A DNA stretch of 64,000 nucleotides from Adiantum capillus-veneris (Eukaryota > Streptophyta > Polypodiopsida > Polypodiales > Pteridaceae): NCBI GenBank assembly GCA_014529385.2, contig CM043965.1, forward strand, positions 67,763,690-67,827,689. Reading direction: 5' to 3'. The position numbers were made by a program, and so were the translations under genes. How positions within the stretch are numbered: the stretch's first letter is position 1; each line of letters starts with the position of its first letter. This document shows positions 10,266 through 20,004 of the stretch, piece by piece. The notes under the pieces are model-generated. The model made no database searches and was not told where the DNA came from. It worked only from the letters and a program-made list of their open reading frames with translations.

Positions 10266-11205
10266 TGTTAAGGCGGTTACGCCGCTAGCGGAAGCTAAAT
10301 AGCGAGAACTCAACCAACAACAGAATTTGTCAGACGAGGATGGAGCTTGACCCGCAGGCGCATGGAAACAACTAGGTGGGTGTCAAATCACCTACTCGAC
10401 CTTCTAATGACAATCACTACTAAGGAAATCAAATCTAAGTTCTAAAATACACAAGTGACTGAAATCCGTACTACGAACGAATGCTATACCAAACAGGATC
10501 TAAAATCATTGAATCGATCTCAAACTCAAGGGGAAGTCTATACACTAGGTAAGAACAACACCCTAAAGACTTGAACTGCAAACTCAACCTATAACCACTC
10601 CGTGCGGTAAACGCGTATGAAGACAAGCCGAAATATACAGGTGACCGAAACTTGTTGACCCCGATGGTACTAATGTGTAGCTCTACTCGTTGTGGTTCTA
10701 TAGATATGCTGCACGCTCAATTCCGACACACGAGTTGGAAGAAAACTCACACCAAAGCTCGTAGGAACTTACCACACATAGAAGCCGATAGCGCACACTC
10801 TTGGTATCTGTGCGTAGCTCTCGCCGTTGCTAACACAATGGCGGTGTCGCTTCTCCAATGGCGGCTCCGTGGCTCGCGTAGCAAGTAGATAAGACTCTCT
10901 CTCTCTCTCTCTCTCTCTCAGACACAGTCACGGCGCTCCAAAAACTCACTTTTGATTAATGCTCCACCTTAGGTTACAAAAACTTTGGCTTATATACCTC
11001 AGCCTTGGAGGTGAGAACATCTCTAACTAATTACATCAGCAAGTGAAATTACTTCGGGATTACAAGCTGGAAACTCAATTGAGTCCCGTTACTTAATGAA
11101 TGGCTCAAATCAAAATTAATGTCGGAAAGACATTTATTACAATCAATGGTTACAAAATGATGAGTGTGAGCAAAAATGTGGGTGTGATCCTCTGTTGGCT
11201 CAACA
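10266..11205 (-). repeat. E 3' LTR
   Basis: 940 bp, near-identical to 36368-37319; a (CT)n tract at 10895-10919 accounts for part of the length difference. Contains ACGCGTATGA at 10611-10620, a half-match to the palindromes inside E. Confidence 0.92.
10990..10996 (-). promoter_or_regulatory. E 3' LTR TATA box candidate
   Basis: TATATAA on the minus strand within GAGGTATATAAGCC, conserved in the other LTR at 37104-37110. It lies about 215 bp inside the LTR start in element orientation, a normal place for the U3 promoter. Confidence 0.6.
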
Positions 11206-11216
11206 CTCCCCCCCCT
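11206..11216 (-). other. E polypurine tract
   Basis: Minus strand reads GAGGGGGGGGAG directly before the 3' LTR start TGTTGAG. This is the expected site for plus-strand priming. Confidence 0.75.
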
Positions 11217-11254
11217 CGCGTTCATGTCGTCCCTGACATGACTTTTATGCTTGG

Positions 11255-13337
11255 TCAATAAAATCCTGTCGTCTTGAGCATCTGCAAATGTGATTCGTAT
11301 CGTAGGTTGTCGATCGTCAAGGTTGGTGGGCCGAATATTTTGCTTTCGTGGGTGAAAAAGCCGGTGTAGAAAGCTTCTTCGAATGTTTGCATGTGGAAGC
11401 TAGGCAAAAACATAGTCCTTTGGTATAGGAGGTGTAACACTTTTGGAGAAGGCTGCAATGAAAGATCGTACATCATATCAGACACCGTGTTGGCCGTCGA
11501 TAGTAGACTCGAGGTCGTGGCTTTATCTAGCGCGAACACTTCAATGCAAGCTGAGAGAGTCCTACAGATTTTCTTGAGCATCTGACATGAAAGGTCAGGA
11601 GAGCCAGTAAAGAGCTTGATGGTGCCCGTTAGGGTTTTCACCATGTAGGCTTTACCTATTCTCTCTCCTGCCTTTAGTCCTGGCATCCTGGGATAATTAA
11701 GCCAATTTGGCTTCTTTTCTTCAATCCTGCCATGCTCTTTCCAGTTTCTGACTCTTGGCACAGGGCAGAAGGTTGCATCCTCCCGGATCTCCTTTGGTGC
11801 CTCCACCAAGTAGATGAGGTAGGCTAGGTATTTGTTCAGCCAACCTTTCCTCCATCTAGGTTGTGAATCTACTATCTTCTTTGATTGTTCCTCCTTTGTG
11901 ATGTCGCCTTCGTAAAGAGCGACATACTGCTCCCCTTCTAGTCTCTTTTTTGTCTTTAGCACTTCAAATTTCATCAAAGGGAAAGGCAGGCTGGGTTGCA
12001 TCCACTGTTCATGGAGCACTTTTGTGTCTAGTCCCTGAAGTCTAATGGAGATTAGGAGTCTCCTCTCCCATTCCATTTCCGCCTTGGCACTCTCCTCTGC
12101 TGACTTTTCTATTTGGTCATGGAGCCTTTGTTCTTCTTCTTCAGAGATTCTTGAAGTCGAGGCCACCTCTTGAGCTGGGGCTGGATCTTCAATTGTGGTT
12201 GCCTCTCCAGTTTCTGGTAGCTCTATGGCTGCTCCACCTGATTCTTCTTGTGGTGTCTCTGTCTCTCTTCTTTGTTGCTCTTGTAGATCTTGGAGCTATT
12301 TGCGGAGGGCCTCATTCTCTGTCCGTAGTGTTTGATTTTCTAATGTGAGCCTCTCCTCTGCGGCCAATGATCCCTTAGCAATGTGCAACCTTTGCACTTG
12401 CTCTAATCTTAGCTCTCTTTGTAAGCTTCGGACTTGGTCTTCCAAAACTGGTACGATAGCTCCCTCTTGTTCGGTTCCTGCTCTGCTAGCTCTAGGGGTA
12501 GACCTGAGTCTAGTGATTGTTCTTTCTTGGAGCGCGACTCTTTCCCTTAGCTCAATGAGCTAATCCTTAGCCGCCTCCAACTCATCCTCTATCCGCTCCC
12601 TTGCTTCCTGTGCACTTGTTACTTCTCTTGAAGCCTCGGCTAGTTGGAGTATCAAGCCGTGTCTCTCGTTTTCCGCATCATGGAGTGATGCTTTATGACT
12701 TTCAGATTCAGTCATAGCATTCTCTAAATTTCTCTGCAACTCCGCTTCCCTTTGTTTGGCTGTCTCAATCTCTACTTCCTTTGCCTTGGACCTTTCTTTT
12801 ATCTTGCTGAGCAGTTCATGCACCATGTGCATGTCTTTTTCATCATCATCTGTCAACTCTAAAGCTCTTTCTGCCACCACCTCCACTGGCTTTGGCTCTT
12901 CTAGTATTTTCGGTTCGTCTAGTTTCTCTTCACTTTCTTTTTTACTCTTTGTCTTTTTCTCCGTCCCTCTCCGTTCATCTTGTTTTTGTAGGGTGATCCC
13001 ATAAACTGTCTCAAGGGCCTCTTCTTCGGTGTATCCTACCTCTACCAGGTCCTCATAATTATTTCTCTTTTGCTGAACTGGATCTATCTTCTTTTCTTTG
13101 GTCTCGGCTTCTGGCTTTTCCAAAACATCTGTGTCCACCTCTACTGTGGTCTCTTCCATAATTTTTTCCGTCTTCTTCGGGCTTGGTACATCAGTCATAG
13201 AGGGATGTTTGTCCTCACCTTCCTTGGCTTTCCCTTTGTCGGCTTGCCCATCTTTCTCTTGAGGCTTAGTAGACCCATCTACTTTCCTTTTCCCCTTGTC
13301 GTCTTTTTTCAGCTCAGCTTTTAATTGCTGTACCTCC
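11255..13337 (-). pseudogene. E 3' ORF, C-terminal part (coiled coil; two internal TAG)
   Basis: Continuation of the frame at 22506-23705 across the D insertion: the frame resumes in phase with VQQLKAELKK. It holds a Lys/Glu-rich linker, a long heptad-like coiled coil (MVHELLSKIKERSKAKEVEI ... RERIEDELEAAKD), then TAG at 12560-12562, more coiled coil, TAG at 12296-12298, and a 300-residue C-terminal region (VASTSRISEEEEQRLHD ... SHLQMLKTTGFY) ending in TGA at 11255. All parts are in one frame. No signal peptide or transmembrane helix is visible, so I do not call it an envelope. Function unknown; G carries a homologue. Confidence 0.65.
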
Positions 13338-14292
13338 TGATCCGAGCCTATCACAAATTTTTGTTTATCATATTTTGTTGGTTTTCCTTGCTTCTAGAGG
13401 TTTACAATAAAAGAAAGAGTGAGAACAACCTCTTGGAAAAAATTAAAAAAAATGATTTTTTCTTGACTAGCTCACCGGAGGTGAAAGGTAGAGGGAGAAC
13501 CTAGTGGTAAAGGGAAGGGAAAATATGTAAATGTGAAAAGAAAAGATATGATGTGGTTGTGGAGCCATGCACCCATGATTCAAGGGTCATGAGTGGCTCA
13601 TATCATCATGGCTTTGGAGCCATATGATGATTCAAACAAATGGGTCCCAAGTGGAAGACTTGGTAAAAGAAGAAACCAGGCACATGATTTTGTTGAATTT
13701 TTAAAAAATACTTCCACTCCGATCCAAGAAAAGTTGTCTTCATCAAAGTTGTAACTGACGAGCTGAAAATTCTGGCCATATTTTTTTTATAATTTTTGCA
13801 TCTACGGTCTAGGAGATATGGCCAAAATGGTGGACGGCAGTTTTTTCAACTCTGGTGGAGACCACCCCCCTACCTTTACACACACACACCCTTCCTTTTC
13901 CACATTGAGACCTTCTTTAAAATCAGCCATTAGTCTTCTCACCCTCCTCTCCTTCCTCCTCTCTCTCAAGCTCAAAAACCCATCAAAGTTCCTCTTCTAA
14001 TCACCTCTCAAGTCATGCTTAATCTTATTGTAATTCATAAGTTCTCATTCAACCCCTTTCTATTATTACTAGATATGTATTGATTTTATGTAGATTCTTT
14101 ACATTTTAAAATAAGGAAGCTCTTGGACTCAAGCTATGGAGGAAGGAGTGAAGACAACACAAGTGATGATGGAGCTAATTGGTCAACAAATCACTTGGAA
14201 GGAGCTTCTTCATTGGTTGAATGTCCCTAATCAAGCTTCATTTGTACAAATTACACTTGTATCTTAACCTCACTCCTAATCACTCTCTTTCC

Positions 14293-14300
14293 TATATAAA
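14293..14300 (+). promoter_or_regulatory. D 5' LTR TATA box
   Basis: TATATAAA inside TTTCCTATATAAAGAGG, conserved at 21996-22003 in the other LTR. B (40274) and C (48656) have the same CCTATATAA-GAGG context, suggesting a shared U3 core promoter design. Confidence 0.7.
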
Positions 14301-14613
14301 GAGGCCTTCCCCTTTGTAATTTCAAGCCTCCCTCAGCCCATTGAGCCTTTGTATCACTCACCATGAGCCCATAAGCTCATTCATTCACTCTATTCTTGCA
14401 CATCCTAGAGTGCAAATTGTTTCATGCTAGTAACCTCTCCTCCTCTTACTTATGTTAATTAAGAGAAATGTTTTATATGCGTGTGAGAGTGCTTGATGTG
14501 ATCTTGGCTAATCCTTGAGTGATTGTTTGGTAATCTATATGCTATTTTTGTTGGGAGTGTTTGAAGTCATCCATTCCTTGTACACACACCACGGTTAATG
14601 CTTCATTCATAGT

Positions 14614-14615
<2 letters not shown>

Positions 14616-14695
<80 letters not shown>
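14616..14695 (+). repeat. (TC)n microsatellite in D LTR
   Basis: About 40 uninterrupted TC units downstream of the TATA box. The partner LTR has a shorter run with interruptions at about 22319-22388, so the repeat has changed length since insertion. Confidence 0.95.
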
Positions 14696-14698
<3 letters not shown>

Positions 14699-14816
14699 TA
14701 GCGGTCCTAGTCCACGCTTCCAAGACTAGGTGGTGCCCTCATCTCATTTCCCTTGTGGCGCAATGGAGTTTGTTTTGGTGTAGAGGCCGCCATTCCAAAT
14801 TTCCTTCGTCATAAAT

Positions 14817-14834
14817 TGGTGCCCCCACGGAGGA
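14817..14834 (+). other. D primer-binding site
   Basis: TGGTGCCCCCACGGAGGA five bases after the LTR end. The same primer type is seen in B, C and F. Confidence 0.75.
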
Positions 14835-14861
14835 GTTCTCAAGCAGCGCTCTATCAATCCT

Positions 14862-15365
14862 ATGAAGGAAGATCCATCAAATTCTCCGAGACTTCCACTA
14901 TGGTCTCCCCAAGAAGCTCGAGAAAAGAAGCGTCTTTATCGACAAACGGCACGTATGCGGGTAAAGAGAGTTAACTACACACACCCTTCTTTCCTTCAAG
15001 GAAAATCTTGTAGTCATCAAATCCCTAGGTCAAAAAATTGTGTGGAGTGCTTTGTGGCTAGTGTGAAGACACTTCCTTTGAAGCCTCGACTTCAGGTGGT
15101 GAAAGCACTCTCAAACTCGGGTATTAACAAGTTTTTGGAGGGGGAGCTACACATCAATGGGGTGCGGTATTGGCAAGAGGCTACATATGGTGATGCACTC
15201 CAACTACTACTAGCAAGAAGGCTCAAGGTGGTTGAGAGGGTAGCCATCGAACCCTATGAACTCTACAAAGCTGAAGATGGTCACACCAAAGCTAGGCTAA
15301 TCACTGGTGAGCAAATTCTTCGCATCTCTCAAATGGTGGGATCCAAGAGAGCTCAACTTCAATGA
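14862..15365 (+). CDS. D leader ORF (167 aa), function unknown
   Basis: Open frame from ATG 14862, basic in its first half (REKKRLYRQTARMRVKRVNY) with a Cys pair in NCVECF. The second half is hydrophobic-charged (LEGELHINGVRYWQEATYGD ... ARLITGEQILRISQMVGSKR). It lies between the primer site and the small ORFs, where most gypsy elements have untranslated leader. I do not recognise it. It is not obviously related to the leader ORFs of B and C. Confidence 0.5.
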   Translation: MKEDPSNSPRLPLWSPQEAREKKRLYRQTARMRVKRVNYTHPSFLQGKSCSHQIPRSKNCVECFVASVKTLPLKPRLQVVKALSNSGINKFLEGELHINGVRYWQEATYGDALQLLLARRLKVVERVAIEPYELYKAEDGHTKARLITGEQILRISQMVGSKRAQLQ

Positions 15366-15398
15366 AGTGCTTCATGGAAATTTGTAATTAATGCACCA

Positions 15399-15608
15399 AT
15401 GAATAATCCTATTTTCTACAACTTTCAATCAGTTCAGAATATTAGGGTGAATGTGCGCATTGATAGAAAGATTTTTTTCCAACAAAGATTGGTCTTCTAT
15501 TTTGGAGCTGAGAGGTTGAGAGAGATATTGTTGTCCCCTGACCCTATAATATTTCCTATTTTGGAGTATAATGTATCTTTTGATGTTCACATCTTCATCT
15601 TGCTTTAA
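15399..15608 (+). CDS. D small leader ORF a (69 aa)
   Basis: ATG 15399 to TAA 15608. Middle reads DRKIFFQQRLVFYFGAERLR, and the end reads PILEYNVSFDVHIFILL then stop. Strong match to the F small ORF in both parts. Ends 9 bases before the ATG of small ORF b. Unknown function. Confidence 0.65.
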   Translation: MNNPIFYNFQSVQNIRVNVRIDRKIFFQQRLVFYFGAERLREILLSPDPIIFPILEYNVSFDVHIFILL

Positions 15609-15617
15609 GCATACTCC

Positions 15618-15830
15618 ATGAATCATAGGGATTTATATGGACCTTTCCAACCTCTTGCTAGACAAACTGTGCATATAATAGCTAGCACAAAGCTTAGGTT
15701 TCAAAACATCATAAGGGACTTACTAAGCCCTCGTCGTCTAGCTGAGATTAATGCATCTATCAATCCATTTATTCTACCCTTAATAAGATATGATTTGGGC
15801 CTAGACGTTTTCATCTTTGTGCTGTATTGA
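15618..15830 (+). CDS. D small leader ORF b (70 aa), paralogue of a
   Basis: ATG 15618 to TGA 15830, ending 23 bases before the gag ATG. Ends PFILPLIRYDLGLDVFIFVL-Y, the same terminal pattern as ORF a, F and C: Pro-hydrophobics-Pro, Tyr/Gly, then (F/L)(D/E)V-x-(I/V)-aromatic-(I/V)-L-x-stop. The middle LLSPRRLAEI resembles FGAERLREIL. A tandem duplication followed by divergence is the simplest reading. Confidence 0.65.
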   Translation: MNHRDLYGPFQPLARQTVHIIASTKLRFQNIIRDLLSPRRLAEINASINPFILPLIRYDLGLDVFIFVLY

Positions 15831-15853
15831 GAGGAAGGCAACCCACTTTTATA

Positions 15854-16369
15854 ATGGCTTTCCCAAATTTTTTTGGGCGTAGTGGGGAAAATGCTGGGGA
15901 TTTTTTGGATAACTTGGAGATGGCTTTCCTTGTCTCCGGGAGGGATGACGAAGCATTGAAATTGAGAGCTTTTCCTTTGGTGCTCAAAGAAGAAGCTAGG
16001 GTATGGTTCCAGGCTCTAGATCCAACCCAAAGAATTGATTGGGAGGGATTGAAGGTGGCTTTCCTACGAAGATTTCAACGAGCCAATTCGGCAGAAGAAC
16101 TATGGCAACGGCTTCTGTCCCTTCATCAAGTTGACCCTCATGGTTATGCAACCTATGAGGAAGGTTTTCTGAAACTTTGGGGGCAATGGTCAGACTCACT
16201 AAACCCTGGTGAGCGAGCTCCCAATTGCCTCCAAAAGGATCGATTTATCTCAGGTTTGTACCCCTTGCTAAGGGAGAAGGTAAAGGGCAAATTTCCAAAT
16301 GCTTTTGAAGATGCCTTAAGAATTGCTAGGGAAAAGAATAGAAAGATTCTCTATCAGCTGGCCAGCTAG
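15854..16369 (+). CDS. gag: D Gag capsid N-part, ends at TAG
   Basis: I choose the ATG at 15854 (MAFPNFFGRSGENAGDFLDN) by analogy with F and C. Retrotrans_gag motifs are present: EEARVWFQALD, FLRRFQRANSAEELWQRL and FISGLYPLLREKVKGKFPNA. TAG at 16367-16369 closes the frame. Nucleocapsid and pol continue in the -1 frame, which overlaps from about 16342. In C, capsid and knuckle share one frame, so the break here may be a mutation rather than a programmed shift. Confidence 0.75.
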   Translation: MAFPNFFGRSGENAGDFLDNLEMAFLVSGRDDEALKLRAFPLVLKEEARVWFQALDPTQRIDWEGLKVAFLRRFQRANSAEELWQRLLSLHQVDPHGYATYEEGFLKLWGQWSDSLNPGERAPNCLQKDRFISGLYPLLREKVKGKFPNAFEDALRIAREKNRKILYQLAS

Positions 16370-16371
16370 CT

Positions 16372-18609
16372 TTGGGAGGCAATATCACAACTATGGAAGC
16401 TTCTCACATACCTCCAAATGTGCCTAATGCACCAGACCTCAATAGAGGTCAACAAGAAGATATGCTCCAACAAATAAACAATCTCACAAACCAGCTAGAG
16501 GGGTTGAGAGTAAATCTTGTGCAGGGTGCAAGAAGGCCTATTGAGGGAAATGGTGGGAATCGGCCACCAATGCGACGTCAAGCAAGGGAAATGTTGTGTT
16601 ACAATTGTGGGGAAATTGGCCACGGCATGTATAATTGCCCTCATCCCAGAAGATATGACTACCCTGTTAGAGGTCCTCGACAACAAGTAAGTCCACCCCG
16701 TGCTAGAGCTCAAGCACAAGAGCAACCGCAACCTCAAATTTTGCAGCCACCTCGCGCTCAAGCTCAAGCCCCTGCTACTCAACCAAATGTGAGCATCATA
16801 AGGATGGAGGAGGTCCTCAAGGACAGAAGCAACCAGGAAGAAATAGCTAAAGGGAAGATGAAGATAGATGAAGTGGCTACACTGCCTATCAAACGTGTGC
16901 GTGTCCAAGATGAAGTAGGTAAAGAAACAAGCAAGGATGCAAGCAATGAAGCAAGTACATCTCGGGCAACTAAAGATGAAGCCAAGAAGAGAAAGACCCG
17001 TACTAGGTATCAAATTGATATCTCTGATTTCCCTATGGGATCTCGGACACAACCTTATGACTTGACAGCTGATGTGAGTTCTCAAGGACCAAAGATTACT
17101 TGGCCACAACTACTTCATATCTCCCCAAAGCTTCGACGACAATGGTCAAAAATGGTGAGCACGAGGGCAAAGCGAAGTAAGCTAGTAAGTGTAATCAAAG
17201 CATATGGTCTCAAGGATATAGTGCCTTTGGTGGAGGCTCAAATCAAGGGACAACGGATTCTAAAAACTTACATTGACAGTGGAGCAGAGGTTTGTGTCAT
17301 GACAGAAAAGCTAATGCATCAATTGGGTTTAGAGGTAATGGAATCATCAAACTTTAGGGCAAAAATGGCCAATAATGTCTCTGTCACTTGTGTGGGTGTA
17401 GTGAAAGCTTTGAGAGTTTCTGTTTTTGGAATCATTGCAGAGGTTGATGCTTATGTGATGCCAGTAAAGGGAGAAGGATACCCCCTTATTTTAGGACGAC
17501 CTTGGCTCATGGGTATAGGAGCTAGGCAAGATTGGGCAACAGGAGACTTGGAGTTGAGGCCTCGCATGGGTGGCCATAGTCGGAAGGTGGTTTATAACCT
17601 AAAGAATGGGCGACAAGAGAACCTTGAACTAGAGATGTCAGCTGATGAGTGGAGCTCAAGTGGATGCTCCTCATCCATGGACAAGGAAGAGAGTTCAAGT
17701 GAAGAGAGTGATAGCACTCTTGAAGTCATGGGCGTCACCATAAAGGAAACTACCTCATCAGAAGACAACCCAAGGATCCAAATGGAGAATGTGTGGGATG
17801 CCAGCCTAGAGGAGATGTTATCCAAGGATATAAAGGAACAAGAAAAGGAGGGTTATGTAAATGTTCTCAAGAAGCATGCATCATTGTTTATTTCTGATTA
17901 CACTCACATTACAGGTGTCACTGCAGTGAAGCATCATATCCATCTAAAAGAAGGGAGCAAGCCAGTAGTACAAAAACTAAGAAGATTAGGAGTTGTGCAA
18001 CAAAATGCACTGTTGTCTGAGGTGAAGAGACTCTTAGAAGTAGGATTCATATACCCAGTAGAAGATTCAGAATGGGTCTCCCCAGTAGTGGTGAGGCCAA
18101 AGAAGAATGGTAAATGGCGAGTGTGCGTGGATTATAAGCCACTAAATGCTGCAACAAAGAGGGACCACTTCCCTCTCCCATTTCAAGATGAGATTCTAAA
18201 TGAAGTAGCAGGCCATGAAAGATACACAGTGTGTGATGGCTACTCTGGCTACTTTCAAATACGCATTGCAGAGGAGGACCAGAAAAAGACTACTTTCATC
18301 ACACCATGGGGATGTTTTGCATTTCGAGTCATGCCTTTTGGTCTCACCAACGCTCCAGCCACCTTTCAACGATTCATGAACATGGTCTTCCAACCTTACT
18401 TTGGTAAGTCCATAAGGGTTTTCATAGATGACTTTTGTATTTACAGCTCCAAAAGTATGCATCTCGGCAAGATTGATGAAGGATTTACTCGTCTAGCTAA
18501 GCTGGGTGGACAACTAAACAAGGACAAATGTCACATTGGAGAAAGCAAGGTTACACTATTAGGGCATGTAGTGTCCATTGATGGAATCGAGGTAGATCCT
18601 GAAAGATAG
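16372..18609 (+). CDS. pol: D nucleocapsid-protease-reverse transcriptase
   Basis: 745 codons (no ATG at its start; continues from gag by frameshift). Knuckle CYNCGEIGHGMYNC at residues about 76-89 (CX2CX4HX4C). A Pro/Gln-rich linker precedes aspartic protease TYIDSGAEVC (DSG at about 302) and PLILGRPW (about 371). RT runs from about 540: KWRVCVDYKPLNAATKRDHF, CDGYSGYFQI, MPFGLTNAPATFQRF, and the catalytic FIDDF at 684-688 (F-I-D-D in place of the usual Y-x-D-D). TAG at 18607 then a shift separates it from RNase H. Close to B in sequence. Confidence 0.88.
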   Translation: MGGNITTMEASHIPPNVPNAPDLNRGQQEDMLQQINNLTNQLEGLRVNLVQGARRPIEGNGGNRPPMRRQAREMLCYNCGEIGHGMYNCPHPRRYDYPVRGPRQQVSPPRARAQAQEQPQPQILQPPRAQAQAPATQPNVSIIRMEEVLKDRSNQEEIAKGKMKIDEVATLPIKRVRVQDEVGKETSKDASNEASTSRATKDEAKKRKTRTRYQIDISDFPMGSRTQPYDLTADVSSQGPKITWPQLLHISPKLRRQWSKMVSTRAKRSKLVSVIKAYGLKDIVPLVEAQIKGQRILKTYIDSGAEVCVMTEKLMHQLGLEVMESSNFRAKMANNVSVTCVGVVKALRVSVFGIIAEVDAYVMPVKGEGYPLILGRPWLMGIGARQDWATGDLELRPRMGGHSRKVVYNLKNGRQENLELEMSADEWSSSGCSSSMDKEESSSEESDSTLEVMGVTIKETTSSEDNPRIQMENVWDASLEEMLSKDIKEQEKEGYVNVLKKHASLFISDYTHITGVTAVKHHIHLKEGSKPVVQKLRRLGVVQQNALLSEVKRLLEVGFIYPVEDSEWVSPVVVRPKKNGKWRVCVDYKPLNAATKRDHFPLPFQDEILNEVAGHERYTVCDGYSGYFQIRIAEEDQKKTTFITPWGCFAFRVMPFGLTNAPATFQRFMNMVFQPYFGKSIRVFIDDFCIYSSKSMHLGKIDEGFTRLAKLGGQLNKDKCHIGESKVTLLGHVVSIDGIEVDPER

Positions 18610-18614
18610 AAACA

Positions 18615-19805
18615 TTGCTAAATCTACCTTCCCCAACTTCCGTCAAACAATTAATCTCCTTCTTGCAAAAGCTAAGATATTTGAGTAGATTCATACACTT
18701 ACTCTCCCAAGTGATATTTCCTCTACAACAGCTGACTCGTCAAGAGACACTTGTTTGGAGTGAAGAAAGTGAAGGGCATTTTAGAGAGATTAAAAAAATG
18801 TTAGGGTCACTCCCTGTAATCCTCCAACCTTGTTGGGAAGAAACATTCTTTGTAAACCCTAGTGTGGGAGAAGAAGCCATTGGTGCTGCCCTCCTACAAA
18901 AAGATCCAAAAACCTCCTTTATGAGGCCTGTGTATTTTGCTAGCCGCCTCATGGAAAACACAGAGAAGGCCTACACCCTGATGGAACAGCTAGTGTTAGC
19001 TCTCATGTTTGCGGTAACCAAATTTCGGCCATACTTGCTGCCGAAGAGGTTTGTAATTATCACTGTGGAGGATATGTTTCCCTATGCACTACAACATATG
19101 GAAATCTCTGACAAAATAGCAAAGTGGGTGGTGCGACTTCAAGAGTTTGATTATACAATACAGGTTGAAAGAACAACTCGAGCATGCTTAGCCGACATTT
19201 TAACAAATAAGTGCTATGAAAAAGTTTGCCATTTGAAGAGAAAGGAACTTCCACCACCTCTAGCTCTAGAGGCTTTGGTCAATGCTTATAGCCTCTACTT
19301 TGATGGAGCATACAAGAGAACCAAGGATAAGGCAGCTGCAGGCATCGTGGTCTTATCCCCATTGGGAGAGAGGATCCATGGTGAAGGGATCACTCTAGAA
19401 GATGTCCACTCCAACAATGAAGCAGAATATCATGCTCTAATTCAGGGCCTTTGCTGGTGCCTCGATAATTCAATTAAGAGATTAAACGCTTTTGGTGACT
19501 CCATGCTTTTGGTAAGGCAAATGCAAGGTACATGGGCTTGCAAAAATGCCCGTCTCTCTACTAAAATGAGAGAAGCAAAAGCTCTTATGAGGAGATTTAG
19601 GGAGGCACAAGTACATCATGTACCAAGAGACCAGAACAAGGATGCAGACCACCTAGCATCATCAAAGTTAAATGAGTCAATAGTGGGAGCAGTGGCCATC
19701 AAACTTCCACTTCAGCAAGGCAAGGAGGACTTGGAAGATATTATGCACTTCCTGGAGCAAGGAGAGGCTCCTAAACACTTGAATGCAGGGGAAGGCGATG
19801 GTTAG
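18615..19805 (+). CDS. pol: D tandem RNase H: degenerate Ty3 type plus second (Tat-type) domain
   Basis: 396 codons. The first 200 hold the RT connection and a Ty3-type RNase H in which the usual catalytic Asp positions read Asn (FVNPSVG) and Glu (TVEDMF); Glu in MEQLVLAL remains. From about residue 230 a second RNase H follows with YFDGAYKRTKDKAAAGIVVL, HSNNEAEYHAL, FGDSML and RDQNKDADHLA, giving D-E-D-D intact. A second, archaeal-like RNase H is a known mark of the plant Tat lineage, with the first domain decaying to a connector. The frame is lost just before the integrase zinc finger. Confidence 0.85.
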   Translation: MLNLPSPTSVKQLISFLQKLRYLSRFIHLLSQVIFPLQQLTRQETLVWSEESEGHFREIKKMLGSLPVILQPCWEETFFVNPSVGEEAIGAALLQKDPKTSFMRPVYFASRLMENTEKAYTLMEQLVLALMFAVTKFRPYLLPKRFVIITVEDMFPYALQHMEISDKIAKWVVRLQEFDYTIQVERTTRACLADILTNKCYEKVCHLKRKELPPPLALEALVNAYSLYFDGAYKRTKDKAAAGIVVLSPLGERIHGEGITLEDVHSNNEAEYHALIQGLCWCLDNSIKRLNAFGDSMLLVRQMQGTWACKNARLSTKMREAKALMRRFREAQVHHVPRDQNKDADHLASSKLNESIVGAVAIKLPLQQGKEDLEDIMHFLEQGEAPKHLNAGEGDG

Positions 19806-20004
19806 CTAGGAAGGCTACCGGTTATCGCATAGTAAATGATGATTGTATTGTCTTGGTAAGGTTAGTGTGCTTAGGGAGATTCCTTTGAAGAGGATGAAAT
19901 GAAGAGATTTTAAATCTTGTCACGATGATATGTACGTGAGGGACATATGCCAAGAGTCATAGTAGAAAGTTTCTTCAAGTGGGTTTTATCTTGGCCAGTC
20001 TAAT
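19806..20004 (+). pseudogene. D integrase zinc-binding region, decayed
   Basis: Recognisable only in fragments of several frames (for example RKATGYRIVNDD, matching RKATKYRLINDD of B) before the integrase core. Indels and stops remove the HHCC motif. Confidence 0.5.

Larger units (their letters stand above)
13338..14811 (+). repeat. D 5' LTR
   Basis: 1,474 bp, matched by 21044-22505. Contains a TATA box at 14293-14300 and a roughly 79-bp pure (TC)n tract at 14616-14695 near its 3' end. Ends TTCGTCA. Confidence 0.93.

Noticed and set aside
10071-10313. Protein-coding frame through the CT repeat
   Set aside because: It arises from the microsatellite inside the A' LTR and crosses the LTR/E boundary.
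15827-16369. Gag start at 15827
   Set aside because: No ATG there; ATG 15854 gives MAFPNF, aligned with MAFSYPEF of F and MASVAF of C.
16342-16372. Programmed -1 frameshift between D gag and pol
   Set aside because: No clear slippery heptamer, and C reads capsid and knuckle in one frame; a mutation is simpler.
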